The notes under the pieces were generated by a model. That model was not told where the DNA came from, searched no databases, and saw only the letters and a list, made by a program, of their open reading frames with translations. The position numbers and the translations under genes were made by a program. Shown here piece after piece: positions 18,348-26,878 of a stretch of DNA of 64,000 nt. This stretch comes from Jiella endophytica (lineage in GTDB: Bacteria > Pseudomonadota > Alphaproteobacteria > Rhizobiales > Rhizobiaceae): NCBI RefSeq assembly GCF_004519335.1, contig NZ_SOZD01000001.1:372001-436000 (forward strand), in the 5' to 3' direction. Position 1 is the first letter of the stretch; each line of letters opens with the position of its first letter.

Positions 18348-19247
18348 ATGGCTATTCTGCTCACCAAGGAGACCAAGGTCCTCGTCCAGGGGATCACCGG
18401 CCGCATCGGCAGCTTCCATGCCGAGGAGATGATGGCCTACGGCACCAGGGTCGTCGGCGGCGTTACTCCCGGCAAGGGCGGCACCACCCATCTCGGCGTG
18501 CCGGTCTTCTCGACCGTCAAGGGCGCCGTCGCCGAGACCGGCGCCGAGGCCTCCATTGTCTTCGTGCCGCCGCCCTTTGCCGCCGATTCGATCATGGAAG
18601 CGGCCGATAGCGGCATCCGGACCTGTGTCTGCATCACCGACGGCATCCCAGCCCAGGACATGATGCGGGTGAAGCGCTACATGCGCCGCTACCGGGCCGA
18701 GGACCGCATGCTCCTGATGGGGCCGAACTGCGCCGGCATGATCACCGCCGGTCAGGCGATGATGGGCATCATGCCCGGCCACATCTATTCGCCCGGCCGC
18801 ATCGGTGTCATCGCCCGCTCCGGTACGCTGAGCTATGAGGCGGCGAGCCAGATGAAGGCCCGCGGCATCGGCATTTCCACCTCCGTCGGCATCGGCGGCG
18901 ATCCGATCAACGGCTCGTCCTTCCGCGACCTTCTCGAACTGTTCGAGAAGGATCCCGAGACCGACGCCGTGGTGATGATCGGCGAGATCGGCGGTCCGCA
19001 GGAGGTCGATGCCGCCAGATGGGCGCAGGAGAACTTCTCCAAGCCGCTGCTCGCCTATATCGCTGGACTTTCGGCCCCGAAGGGCAAGCGCATGGGTCAC
19101 GCCGGCGCCATCGTCTCCGGCGAGGGGGAATCCGCGCAGGAGAAGGTGGACATAATCCGCGCCTGCGGCCATCACATCATCCCGCACCCTTCCGCCTTCG
19201 GCGAGACCGTCGCGGACCTTCTGACGAAGCTGAAGAGGGCGGCGTAA
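18348..19247 (+). CDS. mtkB: Malate-CoA ligase (malate thiokinase) alpha subunit
   Basis: 299 aa, succinyl-CoA synthetase alpha-type subunit. Seen: the CoA-binding GITGRIGSFH near the N terminus, VGGVTPGKGGTTHLGVPVF, and the phosphohistidine in KGKRMGHAGAIVSG. With MtkA it converts malate, ATP and CoA into malyl-CoA. GGGAGGA precedes the start. The gene ends 6 bp before hprA, which implies one transcript. Confidence 0.95.
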   Translation: MAILLTKETKVLVQGITGRIGSFHAEEMMAYGTRVVGGVTPGKGGTTHLGVPVFSTVKGAVAETGAEASIVFVPPPFAADSIMEAADSGIRTCVCITDGIPAQDMMRVKRYMRRYRAEDRMLLMGPNCAGMITAGQAMMGIMPGHIYSPGRIGVIARSGTLSYEAASQMKARGIGISTSVGIGGDPINGSSFRDLLELFEKDPETDAVVMIGEIGGPQEVDAARWAQENFSKPLLAYIAGLSAPKGKRMGHAGAIVSGEGESAQEKVDIIRACGHHIIPHPSAFGETVADLLTKLKRAA

Positions 19248-19253
19248 GCAGCG

Positions 19254-20222
19254 ATGGCGAAACGGAAAGTTCTTATCACCCGCCGCTGGCCGGAAAGCGT
19301 CGAGGCGCGGCTGTCGGCGAGCTACGACACGACCCTCAACGAGGACGACAGGCCGATGTCGGCCGATGCGCTCGGGCGGGCCTTCTTCGAATATGATGCG
19401 ATCTGTCCGACGGTGAGCGACCAACTCCCCGCCGGCATCTTCCCGAGCGAGACGCCCCGGGCGAAAATCCTCGGCAATTACGGCGTCGGCTTCAGCCATA
19501 TCGACACCGAGGCTGCCCGGGCCGCCGGCATTGTGGTCACCAACACGCCGGACGTGCTCTCGGAATGCACGGCTGACCTTGCGATCACGCTGATGCTGAT
19601 GGCGGCGCGGCGCGCCTCTGAGGGCGAGCGCGAGGTGCGGGCCGGCAAGTGGACCGGCTGGCGGCCGACCCACATGGTTGGCACCAAGGTCTCCGGTGCC
19701 GTTTTCGGCGTCCTCGGCTTCGGCCGCATCGGACGCACCGCGGCGAAGCGCGCCCATCACGGCTTCGGCATGAAGGTGATCTATTACGACGCCTTCCCGG
19801 TGAAGCCGGAACTGGCAGCGGAGACGCAAGCCGAAGCCCGCGACTCGATCGAAGCGGTGCTGCGCGAGGCCGACGTCGTTTCCCTGCACATGCCCGGCGG
19901 CAAGGAAAACTATCACCTGATCGATGCCGCAAGACTGGCGATGATGAAGCCGACCGCTATCCTGGTGAACACGGCGCGCGGCGAAGTCGTCGACGCCGCG
20001 GCGCTGGCCGATGCGCTGAACCGAGGCACGATCGCCGGGGCGGGACTCGACGTCTATGAGGGCGAGCCCGTGATCCCGGAGCCGCTCTATGCAACCAACG
20101 CCGTCCTGCTGCCGCATCTCGGCAGCGCGACGCAGGCGACCCGGGAAGCGATGGGAATGATGGTGGCCGACAATCTCGACGCGTTCTTTGCCGGAAAGGA
20201 GCCGCCCAATCGTGTCGCCTGA
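19254..20222 (+). CDS. hprA: Hydroxypyruvate/glyoxylate reductase (D-2-hydroxyacid dehydrogenase family)
   Basis: 322 aa. It reduces hydroxypyruvate to D-glycerate in the serine cycle, and enzymes of this kind often also reduce glyoxylate. Seen: the Rossmann loop GFGRIGR, NTARGEVVD with the catalytic arginine, a glutamate in DVYEGEP, and the catalytic histidine in LLPHLGSAT. The ribosome site is poor, and the gene lies only 6 bp after mtkB, so translation is probably coupled. It overlaps the next gene, glycerate kinase, which uses its product. Confidence 0.93.
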   Translation: MAKRKVLITRRWPESVEARLSASYDTTLNEDDRPMSADALGRAFFEYDAICPTVSDQLPAGIFPSETPRAKILGNYGVGFSHIDTEAARAAGIVVTNTPDVLSECTADLAITLMLMAARRASEGEREVRAGKWTGWRPTHMVGTKVSGAVFGVLGFGRIGRTAAKRAHHGFGMKVIYYDAFPVKPELAAETQAEARDSIEAVLREADVVSLHMPGGKENYHLIDAARLAMMKPTAILVNTARGEVVDAAALADALNRGTIAGAGLDVYEGEPVIPEPLYATNAVLLPHLGSATQATREAMGMMVADNLDAFFAGKEPPNRVA

Positions 20223-21489
20223 CGAGTTGAGGCCGGCGCTGCGCGACGCCTTCGCGGTCGCCGTCGCGGCGGCCGATCCGGCCGAGGCCGTTCGCGCGGC
20301 ATTGGCTGAGCATCGGGGCAAGACGAATGCGGCCTCGCGCATCTTCGTCGCGGCGCTCGGCAAGGCGGCCTCCGCCATGGCCGAGGTGGCGATATCCGAA
20401 CTCGGGCGGCCGATCTCAGGGGGCGTCGTCGTCACCACCGATGCCGGCGCGAGGCCCGTTGCTGGCTGCCGGACGATCATCGGCGGCCACCCCTTGCCGA
20501 ATGCCGGAAGCGTCGAAGGCGGGGAGGCGCTCTTGGCCCTTGCGAGCGAGGCCGGGGAGGGCGACCTCCTGCTAGCGCTGATTTCCGGCGGCGGTTCGGC
20601 GCTGGGCGTTGCGCCCCGCGAGGGCCTCAGCCTCGACGACAAGACGGCCGTCACCGATTTCTTGCTTCGCTCGGGCGCCGACATCACCGAGATGAATGCC
20701 GTCCGCCGGGCGCTGTCGCGCCTCAAAGGCGGCGGCCTTGCGGATGCCGCAGCACCCGCGTCGGTGCTGTCGTTGATCGTCTCCGACGTTCCGGGCGACG
20801 ATCCGGCGACGATCGCCTCCGGCCCGACCGCCCGGGCGGAAAAGGGGACGGTCGCGCGGCCCGAGGCGCGCGATGTGCTGGAGCGCCACCGTCTGACAGA
20901 CAAGGTGCCGTCCGCCATCATGGCGGCGATCGAGGGCGCGGACGCCCGGCCGCCGCTCGGCGACGTCGTCAACCAGGTGGTCGCCAGCAATGCACGGTCA
21001 GTCGAGGCCGTCGCAAACCATCTTGCCGGCGCGGGATTTCGCGTCGTGACCCGGCCGGGCTGGCTCGACGGCGATGTCGGCGAGGCCGCCGAAGAGCTGT
21101 TCGCCCTCTGTCACGAGCAGGCTGACGGAAAGGGCCCTGTCGCGGTGATCTCCGGCGGAGAGACGACCGTGAAGGTCGTCGGCGACGGGCTCGGCGGGCG
21201 CAATCAGGAATTTGCTCTGCGCTTCGCGCTGGCGGAGGCCGACCGGCCGCTCGGGCGCTCCTGGGCGTTTCTCTCGGGCGGTACGGATGGGCGCGACGGA
21301 CCGACGGACGCCGCCGGCGGCATCGTCGACGGCGGAACGCTCAATCGCATGAGGGCCGCGGGCGCCGATCCGACCGATCACCTCGCCCGCAACGACGCCT
21401 ATCGCGCGCTCGCCGCTGCCGGCGACCTCCTGTTGACCGGCGCCACCGGCACCAATGTCGCGGATGTGCAGATCGCGCTGATGCTCTGA
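20212..21489 (+). CDS. gck: Glycerate 2-kinase (MOFRL family)
   Basis: 425 aa. It phosphorylates D-glycerate to 2-phosphoglycerate, which returns to PEP via enolase for ppc. Seen: ALGKAASAMA near the start, LISGGGSAL, VSDVPGDDP, and the C-terminal MOFRL domain with SGGETTVKVVG, GGRNQEFAL and SGGTDGRDGPTDAAGG. The GTG at 20212 with AAGGAG at 20196-20201 is chosen over a TTG at 20188; it overlaps hprA by 11 bp. Glycerate from any source, including the hydroxyacid module at 95-7707, would enter central metabolism here. Confidence 0.94.
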   Translation: MSPDELRPALRDAFAVAVAAADPAEAVRAALAEHRGKTNAASRIFVAALGKAASAMAEVAISELGRPISGGVVVTTDAGARPVAGCRTIIGGHPLPNAGSVEGGEALLALASEAGEGDLLLALISGGGSALGVAPREGLSLDDKTAVTDFLLRSGADITEMNAVRRALSRLKGGGLADAAAPASVLSLIVSDVPGDDPATIASGPTARAEKGTVARPEARDVLERHRLTDKVPSAIMAAIEGADARPPLGDVVNQVVASNARSVEAVANHLAGAGFRVVTRPGWLDGDVGEAAEELFALCHEQADGKGPVAVISGGETTVKVVGDGLGGRNQEFALRFALAEADRPLGRSWAFLSGGTDGRDGPTDAAGGIVDGGTLNRMRAAGADPTDHLARNDAYRALAAAGDLLLTGATGTNVADVQIALML

Positions 21490-21942
21490 GTGTCGGCGTG
21501 TCCGCCGCGCTACGGCAAGGCGCTTGAGCCAATGCGCCGAACGAGGTTCGATCTCCCCCCTTGATGTGGAGATGTCCACCCTTCGACAGGCTCGGGAGGA
21601 CAGAGGGGGGGGTGAAACGCGCCGGCCCTCAAAGAAAAATCCGCCCGAAACCCGCGCTCCTCGGCGATCGTCCCCGATGCCACGGGCTCGTGCGGCCGCC
21701 GAGCCGCGTCGGATCCGTGGCGCGCGGGCAGGGGACCTCACTCGGTCTCCGCCCGTTTCTATCCGTTGCGGTCGTCGCGGATACCCGATGGGGCAGCAGG
21801 AAACACCCGCGTGAGAGTGGCCAGACGGCCCGTCGCGCCCTCTTCTTGGAGCACGGACGCAGAGGGCTCGTTCGCCGGGCGGCGCGCGGGCGTCGCGCAA
21901 GGCACGTGACATGCGACCCGGACAAAGAGGAGGAGACCGCCC
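21490..21942. repeat. Structured non-coding gap between gck and sga
   Basis: 453 bp with no credible gene. It contains a structured repeat: CTCCCCCC (21553-21560) and GAGGGGGG (21603-21610) as outer arms, with an inner GTGGA-gatg-TCCAC hairpin (21566-21579) and a CTTCGACAGGCTC core, a sequence type common in alphaproteobacterial intergenic repeats. The gap suggests that sga has its own promoter; I could not identify it. Confidence 0.55.
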
Positions 21943-23166
21943 ATGAACGCGCCCGTTTTTCCGCGGCTGGAAATTCCGCATACCCTTGCCGCAGGCCCCG
22001 GTCCCGGCAACACCGCCGATCGCGTGCTCGCCGCCTATACGAGCCCCGGCGTCGCCGACCACATGCAGCCGGATGTCCTGCGCGGCATGATCGAGTGCAA
22101 GAAGATGCTGCGCGAGATCTGGGGCACCCAGAACGTCCACACCTTCGGCATTGCGGGCACCGGCTGGAGCGGCCTCGATTCGATGTTCTCGGTCGTCCAT
22201 CCGGGCGACAAGATCGTGATGTTCGTCAACGGCACCTTCTCGGGCATCGACGAGCTCTCGGTGCGGATGAAGGCGGCGACCGAAGAGGAGCTGCGGGCCA
22301 ATCCGCTCGATCCGCAGGCAAGCTCGGTCGTGACCATCCGCGTGCCGCACGGCCAGTCGGTGACCGGTGAGATCGTCGAGGCGGCGCTCGCCGAGCACCA
22401 GCCGAAATGGGCGGCCATGGCCCACTGGGAAACTGGCTCAGGCCGCATCAACGAGATCAAGGGTTTCTCCGATGCCTGTGAAAAACACGGCGTCATGGGC
22501 CTCGTCGATGCCGTCTCCTCGCTCGGCGTCGCCGATCTGAGGATCGACGACTATCCGGGTGTCGTCGGCTGGGCTTCCTGCCCGCAGAAGGGCGTCATGG
22601 CGCTGCCGCTGACCTATGCCCCGGTGAGCTTCTCGGAGCGCTACATCGCCGAGCTCAGGACGATCGGCGCCCGCAGCTTCGTCCATCATCCGATCATGGA
22701 GGCCCGCCACTGGGGCATCATCGACGGCGAGGACGTCGAGAAGGGCACCTATCACCGCACCCACTCGCCCTATGCCGTCGCTTCCTTCCACGAGGCGCTG
22801 CGGATGGTGCTGGAGCAGGGGCTGCTGCAGCGCGCCGAGCGCTACCGCACCGCGGAGAAGGCGCTGCGCGCGGCGCTCGAATCCATGGGCTGCACGGTCA
22901 CCTCGAACATGACGAGCCTCATCGTTCTCGACCTGCCGGGCGAATTGAAGGGTCGGGAGAAGGAGTTCGTCAACGCCTGCCGGGCCGAGAACTTCTGCAT
23001 CTGGCCGACGCTGTCGGAGCCGACGCAGGTGCGCGTCGGCATCCTCAACCTCCTCGCCGAGGAAGAGCTTTCCGCCATCGTCAAGCGCTTCGGCGCGGCG
23101 CTGAACCGCTTCGATGTCGCCGCCGATGCCAATGCCGCCGTCAGGGAGCTGAAGCGGCACCTCTAG
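21943..23166 (+). CDS. sga: Class V aminotransferase, probable serine-glyoxylate aminotransferase
   Basis: 407 aa PLP-dependent aminotransferase of the alanine/serine-glyoxylate group. Seen: GPGPGNTADRVL at the N terminus, AGTGWSG, LVDAVSSLG with the PLP aspartate, and the PLP lysine in CPQKGVM. It is a little longer than and clearly divergent from the Methylobacterium SgaA I can recall, for example FGIAGTGWSG in place of the usual SGTG region, so it may be a distinct subgroup. Its place after gck fits transfer of the amino group of serine to glyoxylate, giving hydroxypyruvate and glycine and completing the cycle. AGGAGG precedes the start. Alanine-glyoxylate or another glyoxylate aminotransferase remains possible. 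Confidence 0.82.
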   Translation: MNAPVFPRLEIPHTLAAGPGPGNTADRVLAAYTSPGVADHMQPDVLRGMIECKKMLREIWGTQNVHTFGIAGTGWSGLDSMFSVVHPGDKIVMFVNGTFSGIDELSVRMKAATEEELRANPLDPQASSVVTIRVPHGQSVTGEIVEAALAEHQPKWAAMAHWETGSGRINEIKGFSDACEKHGVMGLVDAVSSLGVADLRIDDYPGVVGWASCPQKGVMALPLTYAPVSFSERYIAELRTIGARSFVHHPIMEARHWGIIDGEDVEKGTYHRTHSPYAVASFHEALRMVLEQGLLQRAERYRTAEKALRAALESMGCTVTSNMTSLIVLDLPGELKGREKEFVNACRAENFCIWPTLSEPTQVRVGILNLLAEEELSAIVKRFGAALNRFDVAADANAAVRELKRHL

Positions 23167-23278
23167 TCGACGGTACCGCATCTCGGAACCGGTCTACGAG
23201 TGATCTGCCGGTAGCGGCATCCGAACCGACCGGCCCCCTGGGGGCGCTCATGAGCGTCTTCGGGATCAGCCGCGCCGG

Positions 23279-23303
23279 GCGGCCGGGAGAGGCGCCCGGC
23301 CGC
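23279..23303. terminator. Terminator hairpin between sga and the ectoine aminotransferase
   Basis: GCGGCCGGG (23279-23287) and CCCGGCCGC (23295-23303) form a 9-bp stem with a 7-nt loop, followed on the plus strand by a pyrimidine-rich TCTTCTTCTT stretch. It lies between convergent genes and can serve both. Confidence 0.65.
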
Positions 23304-23317
23304 AGCGGTCTTCTTCT

Positions 23318-24697
23318 TCACCCGTTGCCCAGCACCGCCTCGACGGCTTCGGCCGTCTTGCCGACGATCAGATCGGCGTCTTCCTTCGTCAGGCAGAAGG
23401 GCGGTGCAAAGCCGAGGATGTCGCCTTCCGGCATCGCCCGGCCGATCACGCCGCGCTCGAACAGAGCGGCGGCGATCTTCGCTCCGATCTTCTGCGACGG
23501 ATCGAAGAAGCGGTGGTCGTCCTTGTCCTCGACGAATTCGACGGCCGCAAGCAGGCCTTCGCCGCGCACCTCGCCGACCTGCGCCTTATCGCCAAGCGCG
23601 TTCTTCAGGCCGTTCAGGAAATACGGCCCGACTTCGCGGATATTGTTGATCAGCTTCAGATCGTCGATCAGCTGGAGGTTGGCGACGCCCGCCGCCGCGC
23701 AGATCGGATGGGCCGAATAGGTCCAGCCGTGGCCGAAGGCGCCAAGATCGTCGGCACCCTGGACGAGCCCGTCCCACATGCGCTTCGAGACGATCGAGCC
23801 CGAGAGCGGCGCATAGGCCGAGGTGACGCCCTTGGCGATGGTGATGAGGTCAGGCTTCATGCCGTAATGGTCTGATCCGAACATCGAGCCGAGACGGCCG
23901 AAACCTGTCACCACCTCGTCGGCGACGAGCATGACGTCGTATTTATCGAGCACCGCCTGGATCTTCGGCCAGTAGCCGGCCGGCGGCGGCACGATGCCGC
24001 CGGTGCCGAGCACCGGCTCGCCGATGAAGGCCGCGACGGTCTCCGGCCCTTCCTCGAGGATCAGCTTTTCCAGTTCGTCGGCGCAGTGCTGGGAAAACTC
24101 CTCCTCGCTCATCGAGCGGTCTTCTCGGCGGAAATAATAGGGCGAGAGCGTGTGGAGGATCGGCGCGCGGGGCAGGTCGAAGGCGTCGTGAAAGAGCTTC
24201 AGCCCGGTCAGCGAGCCGGTCATCACGCCGGAGCCGTGATAGCCGCGCCAGCGCGAGATGATCTTCTTCTTCTCCGGCCGGCCGAGGGCGTTGTTGTAGA
24301 ACCAGATCAGCTTGATGTTGGTCTCGTTGGCGTCAGAACCCGACAGGCCGAAATAGACCCGGCTCATGTGATCCGGTGCCCGGTCGACGATCATCTTCGA
24401 CAGCTGGATCGAGGCGTCGGTGCCGTGGCCGACATAGGCGTGATAATAGGCGAGTTCATGCGCCTGTTTGGAGATCGCATCGGCGATCTCGCTGCGCCCG
24501 TAGCCGACATTGACGCAATAAAGGCCGGCAAAGGCGTCGACATGGGTGCGGCCCGCAGCGTCGGTGATGCGTACGCCCTCGGCGCCGGTGATGACGCGGG
24601 TCGGGCTCTCGCCGCGCGCGTGGGTGCCCATATGGGTCGAGGGATGGAAGAAGTGGTCGCGGTCGAAGGCTTCGCGTTCGTTCGAGGCGTCGAGCAT
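23318..24697 (-). CDS. doeD: Class III aminotransferase, probable diaminobutyrate aminotransferase of ectoine catabolism
   Basis: 459 aa PLP enzyme of the omega-amino acid:pyruvate type. Seen: GLYCVNVGYGR, FGLSGSDANETN for the phosphate group, ADEVVTGFGRLG and the PLP lysine in ITIAKGVTSAYAP. In known ectoine clusters a gene of this family (atf/doeD) converts L-2,4-diaminobutyrate to aspartate semialdehyde. It lies downstream of the AsnC-type regulator on the same strand, next to enuR and the ehu-eut operon, which supports the role. The aspartate semialdehyde dehydrogenase that would follow it (ssd/doeC) is not in the window. Confidence 0.85.
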   Translation of the reverse strand: MLDASNEREAFDRDHFFHPSTHMGTHARGESPTRVITGAEGVRITDAAGRTHVDAFAGLYCVNVGYGRSEIADAISKQAHELAYYHAYVGHGTDASIQLSKMIVDRAPDHMSRVYFGLSGSDANETNIKLIWFYNNALGRPEKKKIISRWRGYHGSGVMTGSLTGLKLFHDAFDLPRAPILHTLSPYYFRREDRSMSEEEFSQHCADELEKLILEEGPETVAAFIGEPVLGTGGIVPPPAGYWPKIQAVLDKYDVMLVADEVVTGFGRLGSMFGSDHYGMKPDLITIAKGVTSAYAPLSGSIVSKRMWDGLVQGADDLGAFGHGWTYSAHPICAAAGVANLQLIDDLKLINNIREVGPYFLNGLKNALGDKAQVGEVRGEGLLAAVEFVEDKDDHRFFDPSQKIGAKIAAALFERGVIGRAMPEGDILGFAPPFCLTKEDADLIVGKTAEAVEAVLGNG

Positions 24698-24843
24698 CGT
24701 GCTGTCCCTGGTGTCGAGAGAATTTGATCGCCGGACCGTCGAAGGCCGGCCGCATGGTCGCCAACCTAACGGGTGTATGCCGGAGGATCGGGCCGAACTC
24801 GGTCAAACAGGAAGAGAGATCGACTGTTTTCGGCAACGCTTCG

Positions 24844-24858
24844 GGAGAGATTCTCTCC
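24844..24858. promoter_or_regulatory. 15-bp palindrome upstream of doeD
   Basis: GGAGAGA-T-TCTCTCC, a perfect 15-bp inverted repeat in the 189-bp gap between the AsnC-type gene and doeD, about 147 bp upstream of the doeD start. The size suits an Lrp/AsnC dimer site, but it is more GC-rich than the classical Lrp consensus. It may equally be the end of a short hairpin after the regulator gene. Confidence 0.3.
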
Positions 24859-24886
24859 GGATCGACCGATGCGACGGGGCAGCCGC

Positions 24887-25402
24887 TCAGACCTCGTCGT
24901 TGGCGGGCGGCGAGGGGCCATCCTTCACCGTCCGGGTGACGATATAGGTGAAATAGCGGGCGATGCCGATCTCGCGCTCCAGCCAGCCGTCGATCAGCTG
25001 CTGATAGGCCTCGACGTCGCGGGCGGCGATCTTCAGGATGTAATCGACGCCACCACCGACCGACCAGCAGGCGACGACCTCCTTCGCCTCGCGCACCACT
25101 TTCTCGAAGCGATCGAAATCCGCCTGGCGATGCTGGCCGAGGGTGATCTCGACGAGGATCGCCGTCTGCGGCGCCACCAGCCGCCATTCGATCCGTGCGT
25201 GATAGCCGGCGACGATGCCGCTTTCCTCCAGCCGTTTCAGCCGGTTCCAGCAGGGCGTCGGGGAGAGCCCGACCTTCTCCGCCAGCTTCAGCTTGGTGAT
25301 GCGGCCTTCGCGCTCGATCGCGGCGAGCAGCTTCAGGTCGATCGGATCGAGCTTGATCGGCGGTTTGGTCAAAACATTCCCCTCGGCGGCATTGATCGCC
25401 AT
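24887..25402 (-). CDS. doeX: Lrp/AsnC-family regulator of ectoine catabolism
   Basis: About 171 aa. An N-terminal helix-turn-helix (LDPIDLKLLAAIEREGRITKL split over two helices, then LSPTPCWNRLKRLEESGI) is followed by the ligand-binding RAM domain. Homologues (asnC/doeX) accompany ectoine genes in many Proteobacteria and are thought to activate them. The start is uncertain: ATG at 25402, ATG at 25417, or a TTG at 25372 that has the best ribosome site (GAGGGG). All lie within 70 bases of the divergent enuR start, so the two regulators share a very short control region. Confidence 0.85.
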   Translation of the reverse strand: MAINAAEGNVLTKPPIKLDPIDLKLLAAIEREGRITKLKLAEKVGLSPTPCWNRLKRLEESGIVAGYHARIEWRLVAPQTAILVEITLGQHRQADFDRFEKVVREAKEVVACWSVGGGVDYILKIAARDVEAYQQLIDGWLEREIGIARYFTYIVTRTVKDGPSPPANDEV

Positions 25403-25409
25403 ATTGCCG

Positions 25410-25422
25410 AATGACATGATTT
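25410..25422. promoter_or_regulatory. Candidate EnuR operator between asnC and enuR
   Basis: AATGACATGATTT, a one-mismatch copy of the ATTGACATGATTT motif that occurs twice in the ehuA promoter (26879-26914). It lies 17 bases upstream of the enuR start and at the start of the AsnC gene, where a repressor could control both. Confidence 0.55.
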
Positions 25423-25438
25423 GCGGAAGTGTGTTTTC

Positions 25439-26821
25439 ATGACAATGGCTTTCCTCGATCTCGCTACCTTGCACCGCCCGGTCTATCAGTCGCTCGCCGA
25501 CCAGATCGCCCGGGCGATCGCCGACGGCCGGCTGGCCAATGGCGTGAAGCTGCCGCCGCATCGCATCCTCGCCCACGACCTCGACATTTCCGTCCAGACC
25601 GTCAGCCGCGCCTATGAGGAACTGATCCGTCGGGGGCTGGTGTCCGGCGAGACCGGTCGCGGCAGCTTCGTGCGCCGGCAGGAGCCGTCGAGCGACGTGC
25701 CCTATCTGCAGGAGCGGCCTGGCGAGATCGTCGACCTGTCGATCCTGAAACCGGTCTGCGAGGCGATGCATCTCGACCGGATGAAGACCGTCCTCGCCGA
25801 ACTCGCGACCGACCTTCCCGCCAGCGCTGCATTGTCCTTCCGGCCGAACGTCATCTTTCCCGGGCACCGGATCGTCGCATCGGAATGGCTGCGGCATTGC
25901 GGACTGAAGACCTCCCCCGACAACGTCATCCTGACCAATGGCGCGACGGCCGGCATGACGGTGGCGATGATGAGCGCCGCCTCGACCGGCACGGTGATCG
26001 CCACCGAGGCCGTCGGCCACCACACGCTGGTGCCGCTGGCGAGCTATCTCGGGCTGAAGATCGCCGGCGTCGAGATCGACGGCGAGGGCATGGTGCCGGA
26101 GGCGCTGGCGGCGCTCTGCCGGCAGGAGGACGTGCGGGCGATCTTCCTGCAGCCGTCGCCGATCAACCCTTCGGCGACGATGATGGGCCTCGAGCGGCGC
26201 GAGGCATTGATCGCGGTCGCCCGCGAGAACGCGCTGGCGATCATCGAGAACGACCCGCTCGGGCCGCTGATCGAGGACCGGCCGCCGCCGCTGGCGGCGC
26301 TGGCGCCGGAGCGCACGCTCTATGTCACCAGCTTCACCAAGACCGTGCTGCCGGGCCTGCGCACCGGCTATCTCGTCGCGCCGGACCGGCTGATGCCGGC
26401 GGTCGCCAACCGCCATCTCGTCAGCCACTGGATCGCGACGCCGCTGCTTGCCGAGATCGCCTCGCGATGGGTGCGCGACGGCACGGCGATGGAGCTTCTG
26501 CGCTGGCAGCGGGCGGCGCTGAAAGTGCGCCAGGCGATCGTCCGCGACATGCTCGCCGGCGTCGAATACGGCGCCCATCCGGAGGGGTTGCATGTCTGGG
26601 TGCCGCTGAAGAGCCGGGCCGAGGAGGAGGTGTTCGTCTCACAGGCGCGGCTGCGCGGCGTCGCCCTCGCGCCAGGGCGCAGCTTCCAGATCGGCCGCGA
26701 CGAGCATCCGGCGGTCCGCATCGCCCTCGGCGCGGCCAGCGAGACGGAACTGCGCTCCGGCCTCAGGATCGTCGCCAGCCTGCATCAGGCGGCGCCGGAG
26801 CCGCTGCTGCTCGCGATCTAG
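25439..26821 (+). CDS. enuR: MocR-type regulator of ectoine uptake and catabolism
   Basis: 460 aa: an N-terminal GntR winged helix (about 10-80; SVQTVSRAYEELIRRGLV) fused to an aminotransferase-like domain. The PLP-binding lysine is K301 in TSFTKTVLPGLRTGYL, with the usual NDPLGPL aspartate. EnuR is known as a PLP-containing repressor that is relieved by ectoine breakdown products such as N-acetyl-diaminobutyrate or diaminobutyrate. The position, divergent from the AsnC gene and immediately before ehuABCD-eutABCDE, matches known clusters. Start ATG 25439 (an ATG at 25445 is an alternative) follows a weak GGAAG site. Confidence 0.92.
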   Translation: MTMAFLDLATLHRPVYQSLADQIARAIADGRLANGVKLPPHRILAHDLDISVQTVSRAYEELIRRGLVSGETGRGSFVRRQEPSSDVPYLQERPGEIVDLSILKPVCEAMHLDRMKTVLAELATDLPASAALSFRPNVIFPGHRIVASEWLRHCGLKTSPDNVILTNGATAGMTVAMMSAASTGTVIATEAVGHHTLVPLASYLGLKIAGVEIDGEGMVPEALAALCRQEDVRAIFLQPSPINPSATMMGLERREALIAVARENALAIIENDPLGPLIEDRPPPLAALAPERTLYVTSFTKTVLPGLRTGYLVAPDRLMPAVANRHLVSHWIATPLLAEIASRWVRDGTAMELLRWQRAALKVRQAIVRDMLAGVEYGAHPEGLHVWVPLKSRAEEEVFVSQARLRGVALAPGRSFQIGRDEHPAVRIALGAASETELRSGLRIVASLHQAAPEPLLLAI

Positions 26822-26878
26822 GCAGACTGCCTTTCACCGAGGAGGCGAACTGCGCGATCGAACGGCAATCCCGACAAT

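Noticed and set aside
25418-26593. Extension of the AsnC-type gene upstream across enuR
   Set aside because: This is only the antisense frame of enuR; the AsnC fold starts close to 25402.
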